The notes under the pieces were generated by a model. It saw nothing but the letters and a program-made list of their open reading frames with translations. It was not told the DNA's origin and searched no databases. Below are positions 1 through 8,947 of a DNA stretch of 64,000 nucleotides, one piece after another. The position numbers and the translations under genes are program-made. The stretch is from Fimbriimonadales bacterium (GTDB taxonomy: Bacteria; Armatimonadota; Fimbriimonadia; Fimbriimonadales; GBS-DC): positions 1 through 64,000 of the forward strand of contig JANXAW010000005.1 in the NCBI GenBank assembly GCA_025061985.1. Direction: 5' to 3'. How positions within the stretch are numbered: position 1 is the stretch's first letter; every line of letters starts with the position of its first letter.

Positions 1-270
1 CGTCTGCGCTTGCACGCCGCGGTACAGGCAGGTAAGTCCATCACGCTCGCCTATGTGCGCACCGTGTGTGACAGCGTACTTGCTGACCACTATCACGCTT
101 GCCTACGCCAGCCGCCATGTGTTTCGCTAGAGAGCTGCGCCGAGTATGCTGTTGTGGAGACGGGCTACGAAGTTGCTGAGAACCGCTTGTTGCTGGAACA
201 GGCTTTGGCGCAACTTTCTGAGCGTGACCGCGTAGCTCTTAGAGGAAATGCCTTTTGGAGTGGAGAGTGA
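1..270 (+). pseudogene. Truncated ECF sigma-70-like factor (5' end outside window; region 4 HTH missing)
   Basis: Translation ITLAYVRTVCDSVLADHYHACLRQPPCVSLE...LLLEQALAQLSERDRVALRG resembles sigma region 2/linker and the start of region 4, but ends before an HTH. Confidence 0.4.
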
Positions 271-273
271 ACC

Positions 274-972
274 ATGAGACGATGCGCCGGCATGAAACTG
301 GCGGAGCTGGTGGTTGTATTAACCATCTTGCTGCTGGTAGCGGCGATTATCACCCCAGTGGTGATATCTGTTCGCAAAGGCTCACTACGCAGCCAGTGCA
401 TGAGCAATCTACGCCAGATAGGGATTGCTACGCAGCTCTATCCGGCTGACTATCAGGCGCTGTACGAAAGCATGTTTCAACTCGCGGCATACCTCGACCT
501 GCGCCATCCGAAGGAAAGGGGTATTCTGGCTTGTCCTGCCGGCCGTCTGCAAGTGCCCCTGCGCAAGGCGGTTTCGTCGTACTCGTGGAACACGTCGTTG
601 CTGGGCGTGTCGCGCCAGCGCTTGCAAGAGGAGTCTCCTAATAGGGTGCTGGTGGATTGTGAGCATCATCTGGGCTTGCCCTTGCGTCAAGCGGAAGGCT
701 GGGCGAGCTACGACTATACGGTTGCGCCTTCCTATCCATTTCTGCTGACGCTCCGCTTAGACGGTTTCGTGCAAACGGTTCACGCCTGCCAAGTACGCGC
801 AGTGGAAGTCGGACCCATCGTAGTCGAGGGGCGAACTCTCGAGAAAGTGCTACAGGCGGTTTATCCTGGCGAAACAGAATATGAGAAAGCGACGATACCA
901 TACCCGTTATACGAGTTGTCATCAGCGAACTCCCCGCCCATAGAACTTGGTGGGCAAGCGTTGCGATGTTAG
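274..972 (+). CDS. Prepilin-type N-terminal cleavage/methylation domain protein (pseudopilin-like)
   Basis: MKLAELVVVLTILLLVAAIITPVV hydrophobic prepilin-like N-terminus followed by SQCMSNLRQIGIA, typical of DUF1559/H-X9-DG-like pilins. Confidence 0.65.
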   Translation: MRRCAGMKLAELVVVLTILLLVAAIITPVVISVRKGSLRSQCMSNLRQIGIATQLYPADYQALYESMFQLAAYLDLRHPKERGILACPAGRLQVPLRKAVSSYSWNTSLLGVSRQRLQEESPNRVLVDCEHHLGLPLRQAEGWASYDYTVAPSYPFLLTLRLDGFVQTVHACQVRAVEVGPIVVEGRTLEKVLQAVYPGETEYEKATIPYPLYELSSANSPPIELGGQALRC

Positions 973-1642
973 CAGGAACCAATCCTCTCAAGATGTTCTG
1001 GGCGGATGCTCACGGGTGGACGATTGGCAGCCGCACCTCCAACAGCATCGTCTTGGAGCGCGAGGGAGCACCGATGGGGTTAGGCGGGCAACGCCTTCGC
1101 GTCAAGGTATGGCTGCGAACAGACAAAGGCTACTGCCCATCCCGCGTAGAGATGTAGTATGGCAACGACACGCCTGCGTCCGCTCGGCGCGCCCCTCAAG
1201 CAATCTGGAATGTGTCTGAGTTCACTTTAGTAGAGGGGATGTAGATTCCCAAGTCTGTTTCTTATGAGCTGTACCCCCAGCCCGACATAGATGCTCAGGG
1301 CAGAATCTACTCCCGCTGGGGTCGTTGGATGAAGGCGCATTACCGCCTGGTGCGTGTAGGCAAGTGCAGTGAGCCTCAGCTTGTGCTACCAAACGATGTG
1401 CGTGTAGCAGACTTTCGGTTAGGCAAGACGGATATGGTGATCGGCTATTACAAGAAGGGCATGACGTACAACTGGGGCGATCTTGGGCGACTGGCGACGG
1501 AAGCGGAGCTGAAACAGCTTTCTGCCGAGCAGTATCCCGAACCGCCTCGGACTTCTTGGTGGCGTATTGCTTACTGTACGCGCCGCCAGTGCTCCTGATT
1601 CTGGGAGGCGCGTACTGGCTTTACCGGCTTAGGCGCTCGTGA
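966..1642 (+). pseudogene. Disrupted membrane-anchored protein gene (two in-frame TAG codons plus a 3' frame change)
   Basis: ORFs 966-1157 and 1329-1598 lie in one frame, separated only by TAG at 1155 and a second TAG near 1242. A TM plus basic tail (APPVLLILGGAYWLYRLRRS*) follows in another frame ending near 1642. Confidence 0.5.
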
Positions 1643-1803
1643 CAGACTTAGGCATGGACTTTGAGACAATCGCTTACTCTTTGCGTAGCGTAGGAATGTC
1701 AGCCGCCGCGTTGGGGATGGTTCATCGCGAGCTGCTACTCCGCCCCATAGGGGCACGGGCAGTGGCAGGGTTATTGGGTGTATGGACGCTACTGACCAGT
1801 TAG
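1639..1803 (+). CDS. Small hypothetical protein (54 aa)
   Basis: GTG-initiated ORF VTDLGMDFETIAYSLRSVGMSAAALGMVHRELLLRPIGARAVAGLLGVWTLLTS*, overlapping the upstream TGA. Confidence 0.3.
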   Translation: MTDLGMDFETIAYSLRSVGMSAAALGMVHRELLLRPIGARAVAGLLGVWTLLTS

Positions 1804-1832
1804 TTAATTGCTCGCCTCTTTCCCTGTACGGG

Positions 1833-1838
1833 TATAAT
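1833..1838 (+). promoter_or_regulatory. Candidate -10 box (TATAAT) upstream of etfB
   Basis: TATAAT 25 nt upstream of the etfB ATG, with ggagg-like RBS following. Confidence 0.45.
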
Positions 1839-1863
1839 CTACACAGAAGGAGGCGAGTTATCG

Positions 1864-2613
1864 ATGAAGATACTGGTTTCGGTTAAGCGTGTGCCCGATC
1901 CTTACGCCAAGATTACGCCCAACGCCACGGGCGACGATATCAACCGTGACGGGCTACAGATGGCGGTCAACCCCTTTGATGAAATCGCCTTAGAGGAAGC
2001 GATTCGGCTCAAGGAGGCGGGCAAAGCCACAGAGGTCGTTGCAGTCTCCATCGGCGGAGCAGAATGCCAAGAACAACTGCGTACTGCGCTGGCGATGGGG
2101 GCTGACCGCGCTATCCTCGTGCAAACTGATGCCTCGCTGGACGCCCCAAGCGTCGCCAAAATCTTGGCAGCGGTGTTCCAGCGCGAGCAGCCTCAACTGA
2201 TGCTGATGGGCAAACAAGCCATCGATATGGACGAGAACCAAGTCGGGCAGATGTTGGCAGCACGATTGAACCTCCCTCAAGCCACCTTCGCCTCGAAAAT
2301 CAGCATCGAGAACGGCTGCGCTGTGGTAGAGCGTGAGACGGATAACGGTATTGAGGCGATTCGCGTGCCTTTGCCTGCGATTATCACCGCTGATTTGCGC
2401 CTCAATCAGCCGCGCTATGTTGCGCTCACGGGGATTGTGCGGGCGCGCACCAAACCGCTGGAGACCCTCACTCCAGCGCAGTTGGGGGTGCAGCCTCAGG
2501 TGCGCGTGCGCCTCGTGCGAGTAGAAGCGCCCCCGCCACGCAAGGCAGGCAAGCGCGTCAGCGATGTGCAGGAGTTAGTGCGCCTACTGCGCGAGGAGGC
2601 GCGCGTGATCTAA
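1864..2613 (+). CDS. etfB: Electron transfer flavoprotein beta subunit
   Basis: MKILVSVKRVPDP...DGLQMAVNPFDEIALEEAIRLKE; typical EtfB family. Confidence 0.95.
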   Translation: MKILVSVKRVPDPYAKITPNATGDDINRDGLQMAVNPFDEIALEEAIRLKEAGKATEVVAVSIGGAECQEQLRTALAMGADRAILVQTDASLDAPSVAKILAAVFQREQPQLMLMGKQAIDMDENQVGQMLAARLNLPQATFASKISIENGCAVVERETDNGIEAIRVPLPAIITADLRLNQPRYVALTGIVRARTKPLETLTPAQLGVQPQVRVRLVRVEAPPPRKAGKRVSDVQELVRLLREEARVI

Positions 2614-2629
2614 CGAGGAGGTGTCAGCG

Positions 2630-3595
2630 ATGAAAGTCTTAGTAGTCGCAGAAACCAACGGCGAGCGCGTATTGGAAAAGACGCTGCCTGCGATTGCCTT
2701 TGCGCAGCAAAAAGCGTCTGATGGTTTCACCATCTTGGCGATAGGGAACGACCTCCAAGGCGCAGAGGCGCTGGCAGGCTATGGGGCGCAGGTGGTGCTA
2801 GCCGTTAATCACCCTGCGCTGGCGAAGCCCTTAGCCGAGCGCTATGCGCCTGTGATCGCGCATTATGCGCAGCAGCTGGGTGTGGACGCAGTAGTGGCAA
2901 CCACCAGCACCTTCAGCCGCGATGTATTAGCGCGCGTTGCAGGTATGCTGGACGCGCCGATGCTGAGCGACATCATCACGCTAGAGCGCACCAACGGCAA
3001 ACTGGTTGCCAAGCGCCCGATTTACTCGGCAAATCTTATCGGCACTTTTGAGGTAGAGGGCACGCCCGTGGTGATTACTGTGCGTGGACCTGCATGGGGC
3101 AAGCCCGAGCCGAAGGACAACACCTCACCAGTTCAGGCTGCGGAAGCACCAGCGGATATCCCCACGCGGTCGGAGTGGCTAAGCCTGCGAAGCAGCGGCG
3201 GCGGGCGACCTGACCTCACTCAAGCGCGCGTCGTAGTTTCTGGTGGACGCCCGCTCAAAGACCCTGAAACTTTCGAGCGATACATCGGCGGGCTAGCGGA
3301 TGTGCTGGGCGGAGCTGCCGGCGCTACTCGTGCCGCCGTCGACGCAGGAATCGCCCCCAACGAACTACAAGTCGGGCAAACGGGCAAAACAGTTGCGCCT
3401 GAACTCTACATCGCCGTGGGGATCTCTGGCTCGGTGCAGCACCTCGCAGGAATGAAAGACTCCAAAGTCATCGTGGCGATCAACATCGACCCCGAGGCGC
3501 CTATCTTCCAAGTCGCCGACTACGGACTAGTAGCAGACCTTTATCAGGCGGTGCCTGAGCTAATCGAGTTGCTCAAAAACAACAAAGGTGCGTAG
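2630..3595 (+). CDS. etfA: Electron transfer flavoprotein alpha subunit
   Basis: C-terminal [46 protein letters not shown] is an EtfA FAD-domain signature. ATG at 2630 follows gaggaggtg; the ORF track starts at GTG 2621. Confidence 0.95.
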   Translation: MKVLVVAETNGERVLEKTLPAIAFAQQKASDGFTILAIGNDLQGAEALAGYGAQVVLAVNHPALAKPLAERYAPVIAHYAQQLGVDAVVATTSTFSRDVLARVAGMLDAPMLSDIITLERTNGKLVAKRPIYSANLIGTFEVEGTPVVITVRGPAWGKPEPKDNTSPVQAAEAPADIPTRSEWLSLRSSGGGRPDLTQARVVVSGGRPLKDPETFERYIGGLADVLGGAAGATRAAVDAGIAPNELQVGQTGKTVAPELYIAVGISGSVQHLAGMKDSKVIVAINIDPEAPIFQVADYGLVADLYQAVPELIELLKNNKGA

Positions 3596-3604
3596 TAGCA
3601 GAAC

Positions 3605-3631
3605 GCAAGGCGAGCGTTAAGCTCGCCTTGC
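3605..3631. terminator. Perfect 11-bp stem hairpin between convergent genes
   Basis: GCAAGGCGAGC-GTTAA-GCTCGCCTTGC between etfA (+) and the LuxR-type gene (-); no clear U tract. Confidence 0.6.
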
Positions 3632-3658
3632 GCGACTACAAGTGGCGATCCGCGAGGG

Positions 3659-3919
3659 TCAGTCTGCATTCTCCTTGAGGAAGACTTCAAGCGGGATCAG
3701 TCCCAGCTGTGCCGCCCGTCGGAACGCCTTCACGCGGTTGTTCACATTTAGCTTTTCGTAGATGTTTGCCAGGTGGAAGTCCACCGTGCGCTTGCTGACA
3801 AACAGCGCGTCGGCAACTTCCTGGGAAGAGCGCCCTTGCGCAATCAGGCTCAGCACCTCAATTTCGCGCTTGGTTAGTCGAACGGGCTTATCTCGGTTTT
3901 GCCACTTCCCTTGGCTCAT
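3659..3919 (-). CDS. LuxR-type HTH DNA-binding protein
   Basis: LTKREIEVLSLIAQGRSSQEVADALFVSKRTVDFHLANIYEKLNVNNRVKA is a GerE/LuxR HTH; no receiver domain. Confidence 0.85.
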   Translation of the reverse strand: MSQGKWQNRDKPVRLTKREIEVLSLIAQGRSSQEVADALFVSKRTVDFHLANIYEKLNVNNRVKAFRRAAQLGLIPLEVFLKENAD

Positions 3920-4043
3920 GCTCGGTCACCTCGTTCCCTGAGATTTCGCCGCCCGCAAGGGGTGTATTCCATATCCCTGCCAAAAATTCACAGCCTCGCT
4001 GGGATAGCAGGGAGGCAATTAGCTGCAGCGAACTCCATCTACG

Positions 4044-5165
4044 ATGCATCCTGTAGACCTCCGCCAGGTTGAACGCCTGCTCATCCTCAAGGTTTCCTCT
4101 ATGGGCGACATTGTGCACGCCTCGCCCGTAGCTGCTGCGCTCAAGCGTGCCTTTCCACACCTGAAACTCGGCTGGATTGCAGAAGATAGGCACGCTGGGG
4201 TGATTGAAGGTTCCCCACGCATTGACCGCTTGCATGTCATTCCGCACCAGGTGTTGCGCGAAAAGCCGTTTGGGCGCAAGGCGTGGCAGGCGGTACTGCA
4301 GCTAAGTCGTGAGCTACGAGCAGAGCGCTACCAAGTGGCGTTAGACCTGCAAGGCTTGCTCAAAAGTGCGATTTGGGGCGTGTTAGGAGGCGTGCCCATC
4401 CGCTACGGCGCACACCGAATGCGCGAGCTAACACCCCTGCTGCTGCGTCGCATTCCCGTGCCTGATGACCCCAACCGCCACGTGGTTCAGCAGTACCTAG
4501 ATGCCGCGCGTTGGCTAGGCGCTCCGGGCGAGTTCCCCGACCTCTATGCCACTCCAGAAGACGCTTTCGCCCCCGAGCCACCTGTGGAGTTCCCGCTTTT
4601 TGTGCCTGAAGTCGCGCACCAACAGGCGCTCCTCAAATTGGCGCAGTTGGGCGCAGATGGCGTGCCCTTCGTAAGCATCAACCCGTCGGCGGGGCGCGAG
4701 TGGAAGCGTTGGCATATCGCGAAGTTCGCCGAGCTTTCCGACCGTATTGAAGCGGAATGGGGAGTACCAGTAGTGTTTGTTGGTGGCGCAGGTGATAAGC
4801 CGCTAGAAGAGCAACTACGCACACTCAAAACGCGCCCCTTACGGAGCTTGATTGGGCGCACTTCGCTCAAAGAGGCGATGGCAATCGTGTGTCGCTCCGC
4901 GGTTCACATCTCTGGCGACACAGGCACAGCGCATATTGCTGCCGCCTTTCGCGTGCCCGTGGTAGCGCTTTATGGTCCTACGCGCCCTGAGCGCACAGGT
5001 CCGTATGGGCAGCGGGAGCGCGTGCTAGACAGACGCCCGCTTTGCACAGCTTGCCCGCCTGACCGCTGCCTGCGCAAGGAATGCTTGCAGTGGATTACGG
5101 TAGACGAGGTGTTGGAGAAAGCGCATCCACTGATAGAAGCAGCGCAGGTTGGACGCAATCCCTGA
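4044..5165 (+). CDS. Glycosyltransferase family 9 (heptosyltransferase-like)
   Basis: LILKVSSMGDIVHASPVAAALKRAFPHLKLGWI...SGDTGTAHIAAAFRVPVVALYGPTRPERTGPYG. Confidence 0.85.
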   Translation: MHPVDLRQVERLLILKVSSMGDIVHASPVAAALKRAFPHLKLGWIAEDRHAGVIEGSPRIDRLHVIPHQVLREKPFGRKAWQAVLQLSRELRAERYQVALDLQGLLKSAIWGVLGGVPIRYGAHRMRELTPLLLRRIPVPDDPNRHVVQQYLDAARWLGAPGEFPDLYATPEDAFAPEPPVEFPLFVPEVAHQQALLKLAQLGADGVPFVSINPSAGREWKRWHIAKFAELSDRIEAEWGVPVVFVGGAGDKPLEEQLRTLKTRPLRSLIGRTSLKEAMAIVCRSAVHISGDTGTAHIAAAFRVPVVALYGPTRPERTGPYGQRERVLDRRPLCTACPPDRCLRKECLQWITVDEVLEKAHPLIEAAQVGRNP

Positions 5166-5206
5166 AACTTTTTTCCGCTTCGAAACGTATAGATAAGTGC
5201 CGTGCG

Positions 5207-5238
5207 AAAAAAAAATGCCGGGGCTTTTCAGCCCCGGC
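5207..5238 (-). terminator. Intrinsic terminator of groESL
   Basis: Minus strand reads GCCGGGGC-TGAAAA-GCCCCGGC followed by a T-rich run (A9 on + at 5207-5215). Confidence 0.9.
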
Positions 5239-5264
5239 CATTGGGGGGTGAGTGGTCTGTGTGG

Positions 5265-6875
5265 TCAGTAGGGGGATGGTGAAGTCTTCTTGCCCTCCTT
5301 CTCCTCAGGGACCTCCGCCACGAGCGCCTCAGTGGTCAGCAGCATTGAAGCGATTGAAGCGGCGTTCTCCAGTGCCGTGCGAGTTACCTTCGCGGGGTCA
5401 ATGATGCCCGCTTTGACCATGTCCACGAACTCGCCTGTGACGGCGTCGTAGCCGTGTCCCTGAGGCAGCTCCTTGACCTTTTCCACGATCACAGAGCCTT
5501 CCACGCCCGCGTTGTTAGCGATCTGGCGCAGTGGCTCTTCCAAGGCACGGCGCACAATGTGCACGCCGATCTTCTCGTCGCCTTCCACTTGGAGGGCGTC
5601 CAAAGCTTTAATGGCATTCACCAAGGTGACGCCACCGCCTGGCACAATCCCCTCCTCAAGGGCAGCCTTGGTAGCGTTGATGGCGTCCTCAAAGCGCGAC
5701 TTCTTCTCCTTCAACTCAGTTTCGGTAGCGGCGCCGACCTTGATCACCGCTACGCCGCCCGCGAGCTTCGCCAGTCGCTCCTGCAACTTCTCGCGGTCGT
5801 AGTCAGACTCCGTGGTTTCGATTTGCTTGCGGATTTGCTGGATGCGCCCTTGAATGGCTTCGGGCTTGCCCTTGCCGCCGATGATGGTGGTGTGCTCTTT
5901 CTCGATGACCACCTTTTCGGCGCGTCCAAGCTGCTCAAGGCGCACGTTCTCCAGCTTGATGCCCAAGTCCTCTGTGATGAAGGTGCCCCCAGTGAGGATG
6001 GCGATGTCCTCCATCATCGCCTTGCGGCGCTCACCGAAGCCGGGTGCTTTGACAGCGGCGCACTGCAGCACGCCGCGCAGCTTGTTCACCACCAGCGTCG
6101 CTAGCGCCTCACCTTCCACATCCTCAGCGATCACCAGCAGCGGCTTGCCCGCGCGAACCACCTGCTCCAAGACGGGGATAAGGTCTTGAGCTGCGCTGAT
6201 CTTCTTCTCGTAGAGCAGGATGTATGGCTCCTCCAGCACGGCTTCCATCCGCTCGGGGTCGGTGATGAAGTAGGGCGAGATGTAGCCACGGTCAAAGCGC
6301 ATCCCTTCCACAACCTCGAGCGTGGTCTCCGTGCCCTTGGACTCTTCCACGGTGATGACGCCGTCCTTCGTGACCTTCTCGATGGCGTCGGCGATCACCT
6401 TGCCAATGTTGGGGTCGTTTGCAGAGATTGTGGCGACCTGCTCAATCGCCGCGCGCCCCTCCACAGGGATGGCAGTCTCCTTGATGAACTTCACGACGGC
6501 CTCTACGGCGCGGTCAATTCCGCGCTTGACAAACATCGGGTTTGCGCCCGCGGCGACTGCCTTCAGCCCCTCCTTGAAAATGGCTTGCGCCAGCACCGTG
6601 GCTGTGGTTGTGCCGTCGCCTGCAACGTCGTTGGTCTTGGAGGCTACTTCGCGCACCAGCTGCGCGCCCATATTTTCAAAGCGGTCTTCTAGCTCGATCT
6701 CCTTAGCAATCGTTACGCCGTCGTTGATGACCGTCGGAGAGCCGAACTTTTTCTCAAGCACTACATTTCGACCACGCGGTCCAAGTGTGACTTTTACAGC
6801 GTTTGCGATTGTATCTACACCCCGCTCCAGTGCGTGTCGAGCTTGCTCATTGTACAGAATTTCTTTCGCTGCCAT
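5265..6875 (-). CDS. groEL: 60-kDa chaperonin GroEL
   Basis: [64 protein letters not shown]... Confidence 0.98.
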   Translation of the reverse strand: MAAKEILYNEQARHALERGVDTIANAVKVTLGPRGRNVVLEKKFGSPTVINDGVTIAKEIELEDRFENMGAQLVREVASKTNDVAGDGTTTATVLAQAIFKEGLKAVAAGANPMFVKRGIDRAVEAVVKFIKETAIPVEGRAAIEQVATISANDPNIGKVIADAIEKVTKDGVITVEESKGTETTLEVVEGMRFDRGYISPYFITDPERMEAVLEEPYILLYEKKISAAQDLIPVLEQVVRAGKPLLVIAEDVEGEALATLVVNKLRGVLQCAAVKAPGFGERRKAMMEDIAILTGGTFITEDLGIKLENVRLEQLGRAEKVVIEKEHTTIIGGKGKPEAIQGRIQQIRKQIETTESDYDREKLQERLAKLAGGVAVIKVGAATETELKEKKSRFEDAINATKAALEEGIVPGGGVTLVNAIKALDALQVEGDEKIGVHIVRRALEEPLRQIANNAGVEGSVIVEKVKELPQGHGYDAVTGEFVDMVKAGIIDPAKVTRTALENAASIASMLLTTEALVAEVPEEKEGKKTSPSPY

Positions 6876-6899
6876 CGCGAATAATCACCTCCCTACGAT

Positions 6900-7187
6900 T
6901 TAGCTTTCAAGGATTGCTAAGATGTCGTCTTCGCGTAGAATAATGTACTCTTCGCCGCCGATTTTGATTTCGGTTCCGCCGTACTTAGAAAAGAGTACCT
7001 TATCACCGACTTTGACTTCAAGGGGTACCACTCGCCCGTCTTCCAAGACGCGCCCTGTGCCCACAGCTATGACTTCGCCCTCTTGGGGACGCTCCTTAGC
7101 GGTATCAGGCAGGATAATCCCGCTGCGAGTGGTTTCTTCTGCAGATTTCGGTCGAACCACAACGCGGTCTCCGATAGGCTTGAGCAT
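6900..7187 (-). CDS. groES: 10-kDa co-chaperonin GroES
   Basis: [46 protein letters not shown]; internal ATG at 7187 is the likely start. Confidence 0.97.
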   Translation of the reverse strand: MLKPIGDRVVVRPKSAEETTRSGIILPDTAKERPQEGEVIAVGTGRVLEDGRVVPLEVKVGDKVLFSKYGGTEIKIGGEEYIILREDDILAILES

Positions 7188-7232
7188 CACGCCACCTCCT
7201 TCGCCCAAGAACAAGCGATTAGCATAAATTTA

Positions 7233-7259
7233 GTAGCACTCGCGCCTTGCGAGTGCTGA
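7233..7259 (-). promoter_or_regulatory. CIRCE element (HrcA operator) upstream of groES
   Basis: GTAGCACTC-N9-GAGTGCTGA against consensus TTAGCACTC-N9-GAGTGCTAA. Confidence 0.9.
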
Positions 7260-7269
7260 GATCGCCTTA

Positions 7270-7299
7270 TTTATACCCGTTGTCATGCGTGCTTGTCAA
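7270..7299 (-). promoter_or_regulatory. Sigma-A-type promoter for groESL
   Basis: Minus strand TTGACA - 18 bp - TATAAA, located immediately upstream of CIRCE. Confidence 0.75.
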
Positions 7300-7340
7300 T
7301 AGTGTACAGGTGTCTACGCGCTGCTTGGGGAAGTCCCTCG

Positions 7341-7802
7341 TCAAGGCAAAACGCGGTGTAGCCATGCGCGCAGTTGGGCGGCTTGCGTGCCGATACCCCC
7401 TGAGGTGCGCTTTAGCAGAATGGAGTGCGGAAGCCACTGCTCGACAGGCGTCAGAGCTCTTAGGTAAACGCTTCCCATCGCCAGTAGCACCTCTTGGTAA
7501 TCAACCGTTTGGGCGCGCTTCTGAAGTGTTGCAATCAATTTAGGTGCTAACTCGTCCGCACGTTTCGGGGTCATCTTTCTATCGTAGTATGGGATTAGTG
7601 TCTGCGCTTCGATAAGCCCAAACTCCGCCGAGAGAATAAGGATGTCAAGAATGCGCCTCTCCGAAGCTGGAGCGTGCTGCCACCAGCGGCGAAGAACGCG
7701 GTAGAAAATCCCATCGTAACGTTCGATGGCGGGAAGAAGTTCTGCATCCTTGCGCTTGCGCGCAGAGCAAGCGAGCACGAGTAGTCGCTTAGTTTCGCTC
7801 AC
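7341..7802 (-). CDS. YaaA/DUF6884-like small protein, last gene of the nurA-herA-TGT-like operon
   Basis: GTG at 7802 overlaps the upstream TGA (GTGA). Translation MSETKRLLVLACSARKRKDAELLPAIERYDGIFYRVLRRWW...LILSAEFGLIEAQTLIPYYDRKMTPKRA has the 'CS..K.....PA..RYDG...' pattern. Family call by eye. Confidence 0.55.
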   Translation of the reverse strand: MSETKRLLVLACSARKRKDAELLPAIERYDGIFYRVLRRWWQHAPASERRILDILILSAEFGLIEAQTLIPYYDRKMTPKRADELAPKLIATLQKRAQTVDYQEVLLAMGSVYLRALTPVEQWLPHSILLKRTSGGIGTQAAQLRAWLHRVLP

Positions 7803-8947
7803 TTTAGCACCTCCTTGAGGGCAGCGTAGTAGCGGGTGCCGCACAAACGCCGCTGGAGGAACGCCTCTAAGCAGTCGGCGTGGATCGCTGCGCGCGTTGC
7901 CCTAGCTTCGTAGGCGTAAACCCACAAGTTATGGCAAGCACGCCAGTGGACATGGGCATTACCTTGGGGGTCAATCAGCATCTCCGCGTAGGCACGACAC
8001 GCTGACATAGAATCGAGAGGAAACGCTTCTCCTGTATCCCAGTGGCGCACTCCGAAGCCTTCTTCGTTGACCAGTCGCCATAGGTGATTTACAAATCCCT
8101 CCAACGCTCGATTGAATGCTTCTGGAGTGGGGTATTCACGCGGAGCTGCGCGCCACACGTACCGCCCCGGCAGTTGCGCCAACTTTAGCCCTGCGCTCAC
8201 AATCCACGACTGTGAGTCCACCGAGTCTGCGCCTGCTGCGAAGGCAAGCAGCATATTCAGCGCGGACCCCATCGAGAAGCAGTGTAGATGGATATCTGCA
8301 GGTAGCAAGCGACGCACGGTGCTAATTACACGCACTGCATGCCGCCCACCGCCTCGCCGTGCTAGTGGCGCGAGGCTTCCCACACCGATACATTGCAGCT
8401 GAACCTTGTATCGCTCGGCAAGGCGGAGAATCGAGGCTACGCAGTACTGGAGTTCTTCCTCAGTAGCCCCGTGAACAACAGGCATTAGGGATACCGTCGG
8501 CGCAATCTCTTTGCAGTAGGCAAAGGCACGTTCAGTGTTCGCTAGCGTGCGCTGGATGCGCTCGGCGCGATCAGGAGCCTCAGGTAAAAAGGGATGGTCT
8601 AAGACAACCGCTACATCTGCCCCGGAAGCCCATTGGATATGCAACACTGCTTCGGGCGTGATGTCTATTCGCGCCTTGCGAATGAAATAGTAGGCTCCAG
8701 AGTCCACCATCACAGGGCGCGCGCCGCTTCGCAGGTGGGCTTGCAAGTTCCATCCCGCCTCCAGCAGGCGCCGAAACTTAGGGCGCGTGAAGTCATAGGC
8801 GTTGATGAGCAGCGCTTCTACGCCTGTAATGTCCCATGGGAAAAAGCGTAGCCCTGCGCCTGTCACATCACCAAGGCGGTAGCTGGCAAACAGCAGCGGC
8901 GGGTGCAAGCGATAAGTCCCAAACTGCGTTTCACGAGGTTGGCGCAT
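7799..8947 (-). CDS. tRNA-guanine transglycosylase paralog (DpdA/TGT-like), candidate nucleic-acid 7-deazapurine transglycosylase
   Basis: MVDSGAYYF (TGT DSGG-like), CIGVGSLAPL...LLPADIHLHCFSMGSALNMLLAFAAGADSVDSQSW (TGT GGVSVGE...LMGVG...G.D.FDC-like) and ACHNLWVYAYEARATRAAI (TGT HNLxFY-like). No CxCxxC Zn cluster seen. Likely start 8947, overlapping the herA stop. Confidence 0.6.
   Translation of the reverse strand: MRQPRETQFGTYRLHPPLLFASYRLGDVTGAGLRFFPWDITGVEALLINAYDFTRPKFRRLLEAGWNLQAHLRSGARPVMVDSGAYYFIRKARIDITPEAVLHIQWASGADVAVVLDHPFLPEAPDRAERIQRTLANTERAFAYCKEIAPTVSLMPVVHGATEEELQYCVASILRLAERYKVQLQCIGVGSLAPLARRGGGRHAVRVISTVRRLLPADIHLHCFSMGSALNMLLAFAAGADSVDSQSWIVSAGLKLAQLPGRYVWRAAPREYPTPEAFNRALEGFVNHLWRLVNEEGFGVRHWDTGEAFPLDSMSACRAYAEMLIDPQGNAHVHWRACHNLWVYAYEARATRAAIHADCLEAFLQRRLCGTRYYAALKEVLK

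Noticed and set aside
966-1642. Possible amber-codon recoding (TAG readthrough at 1155, ~1242 and 42233)
   Set aside because: Well-supported genes such as etfA and the Eco57I-type gene end in TAG, and the affected loci also carry frame shifts, so pseudogenisation is the simpler explanation.
5454-6903. Long plus-strand ORFs (216, 168 and 193 aa) opposite groEL
   Set aside because: Antisense frames of a highly conserved GC-rich gene; no recognisable domains.
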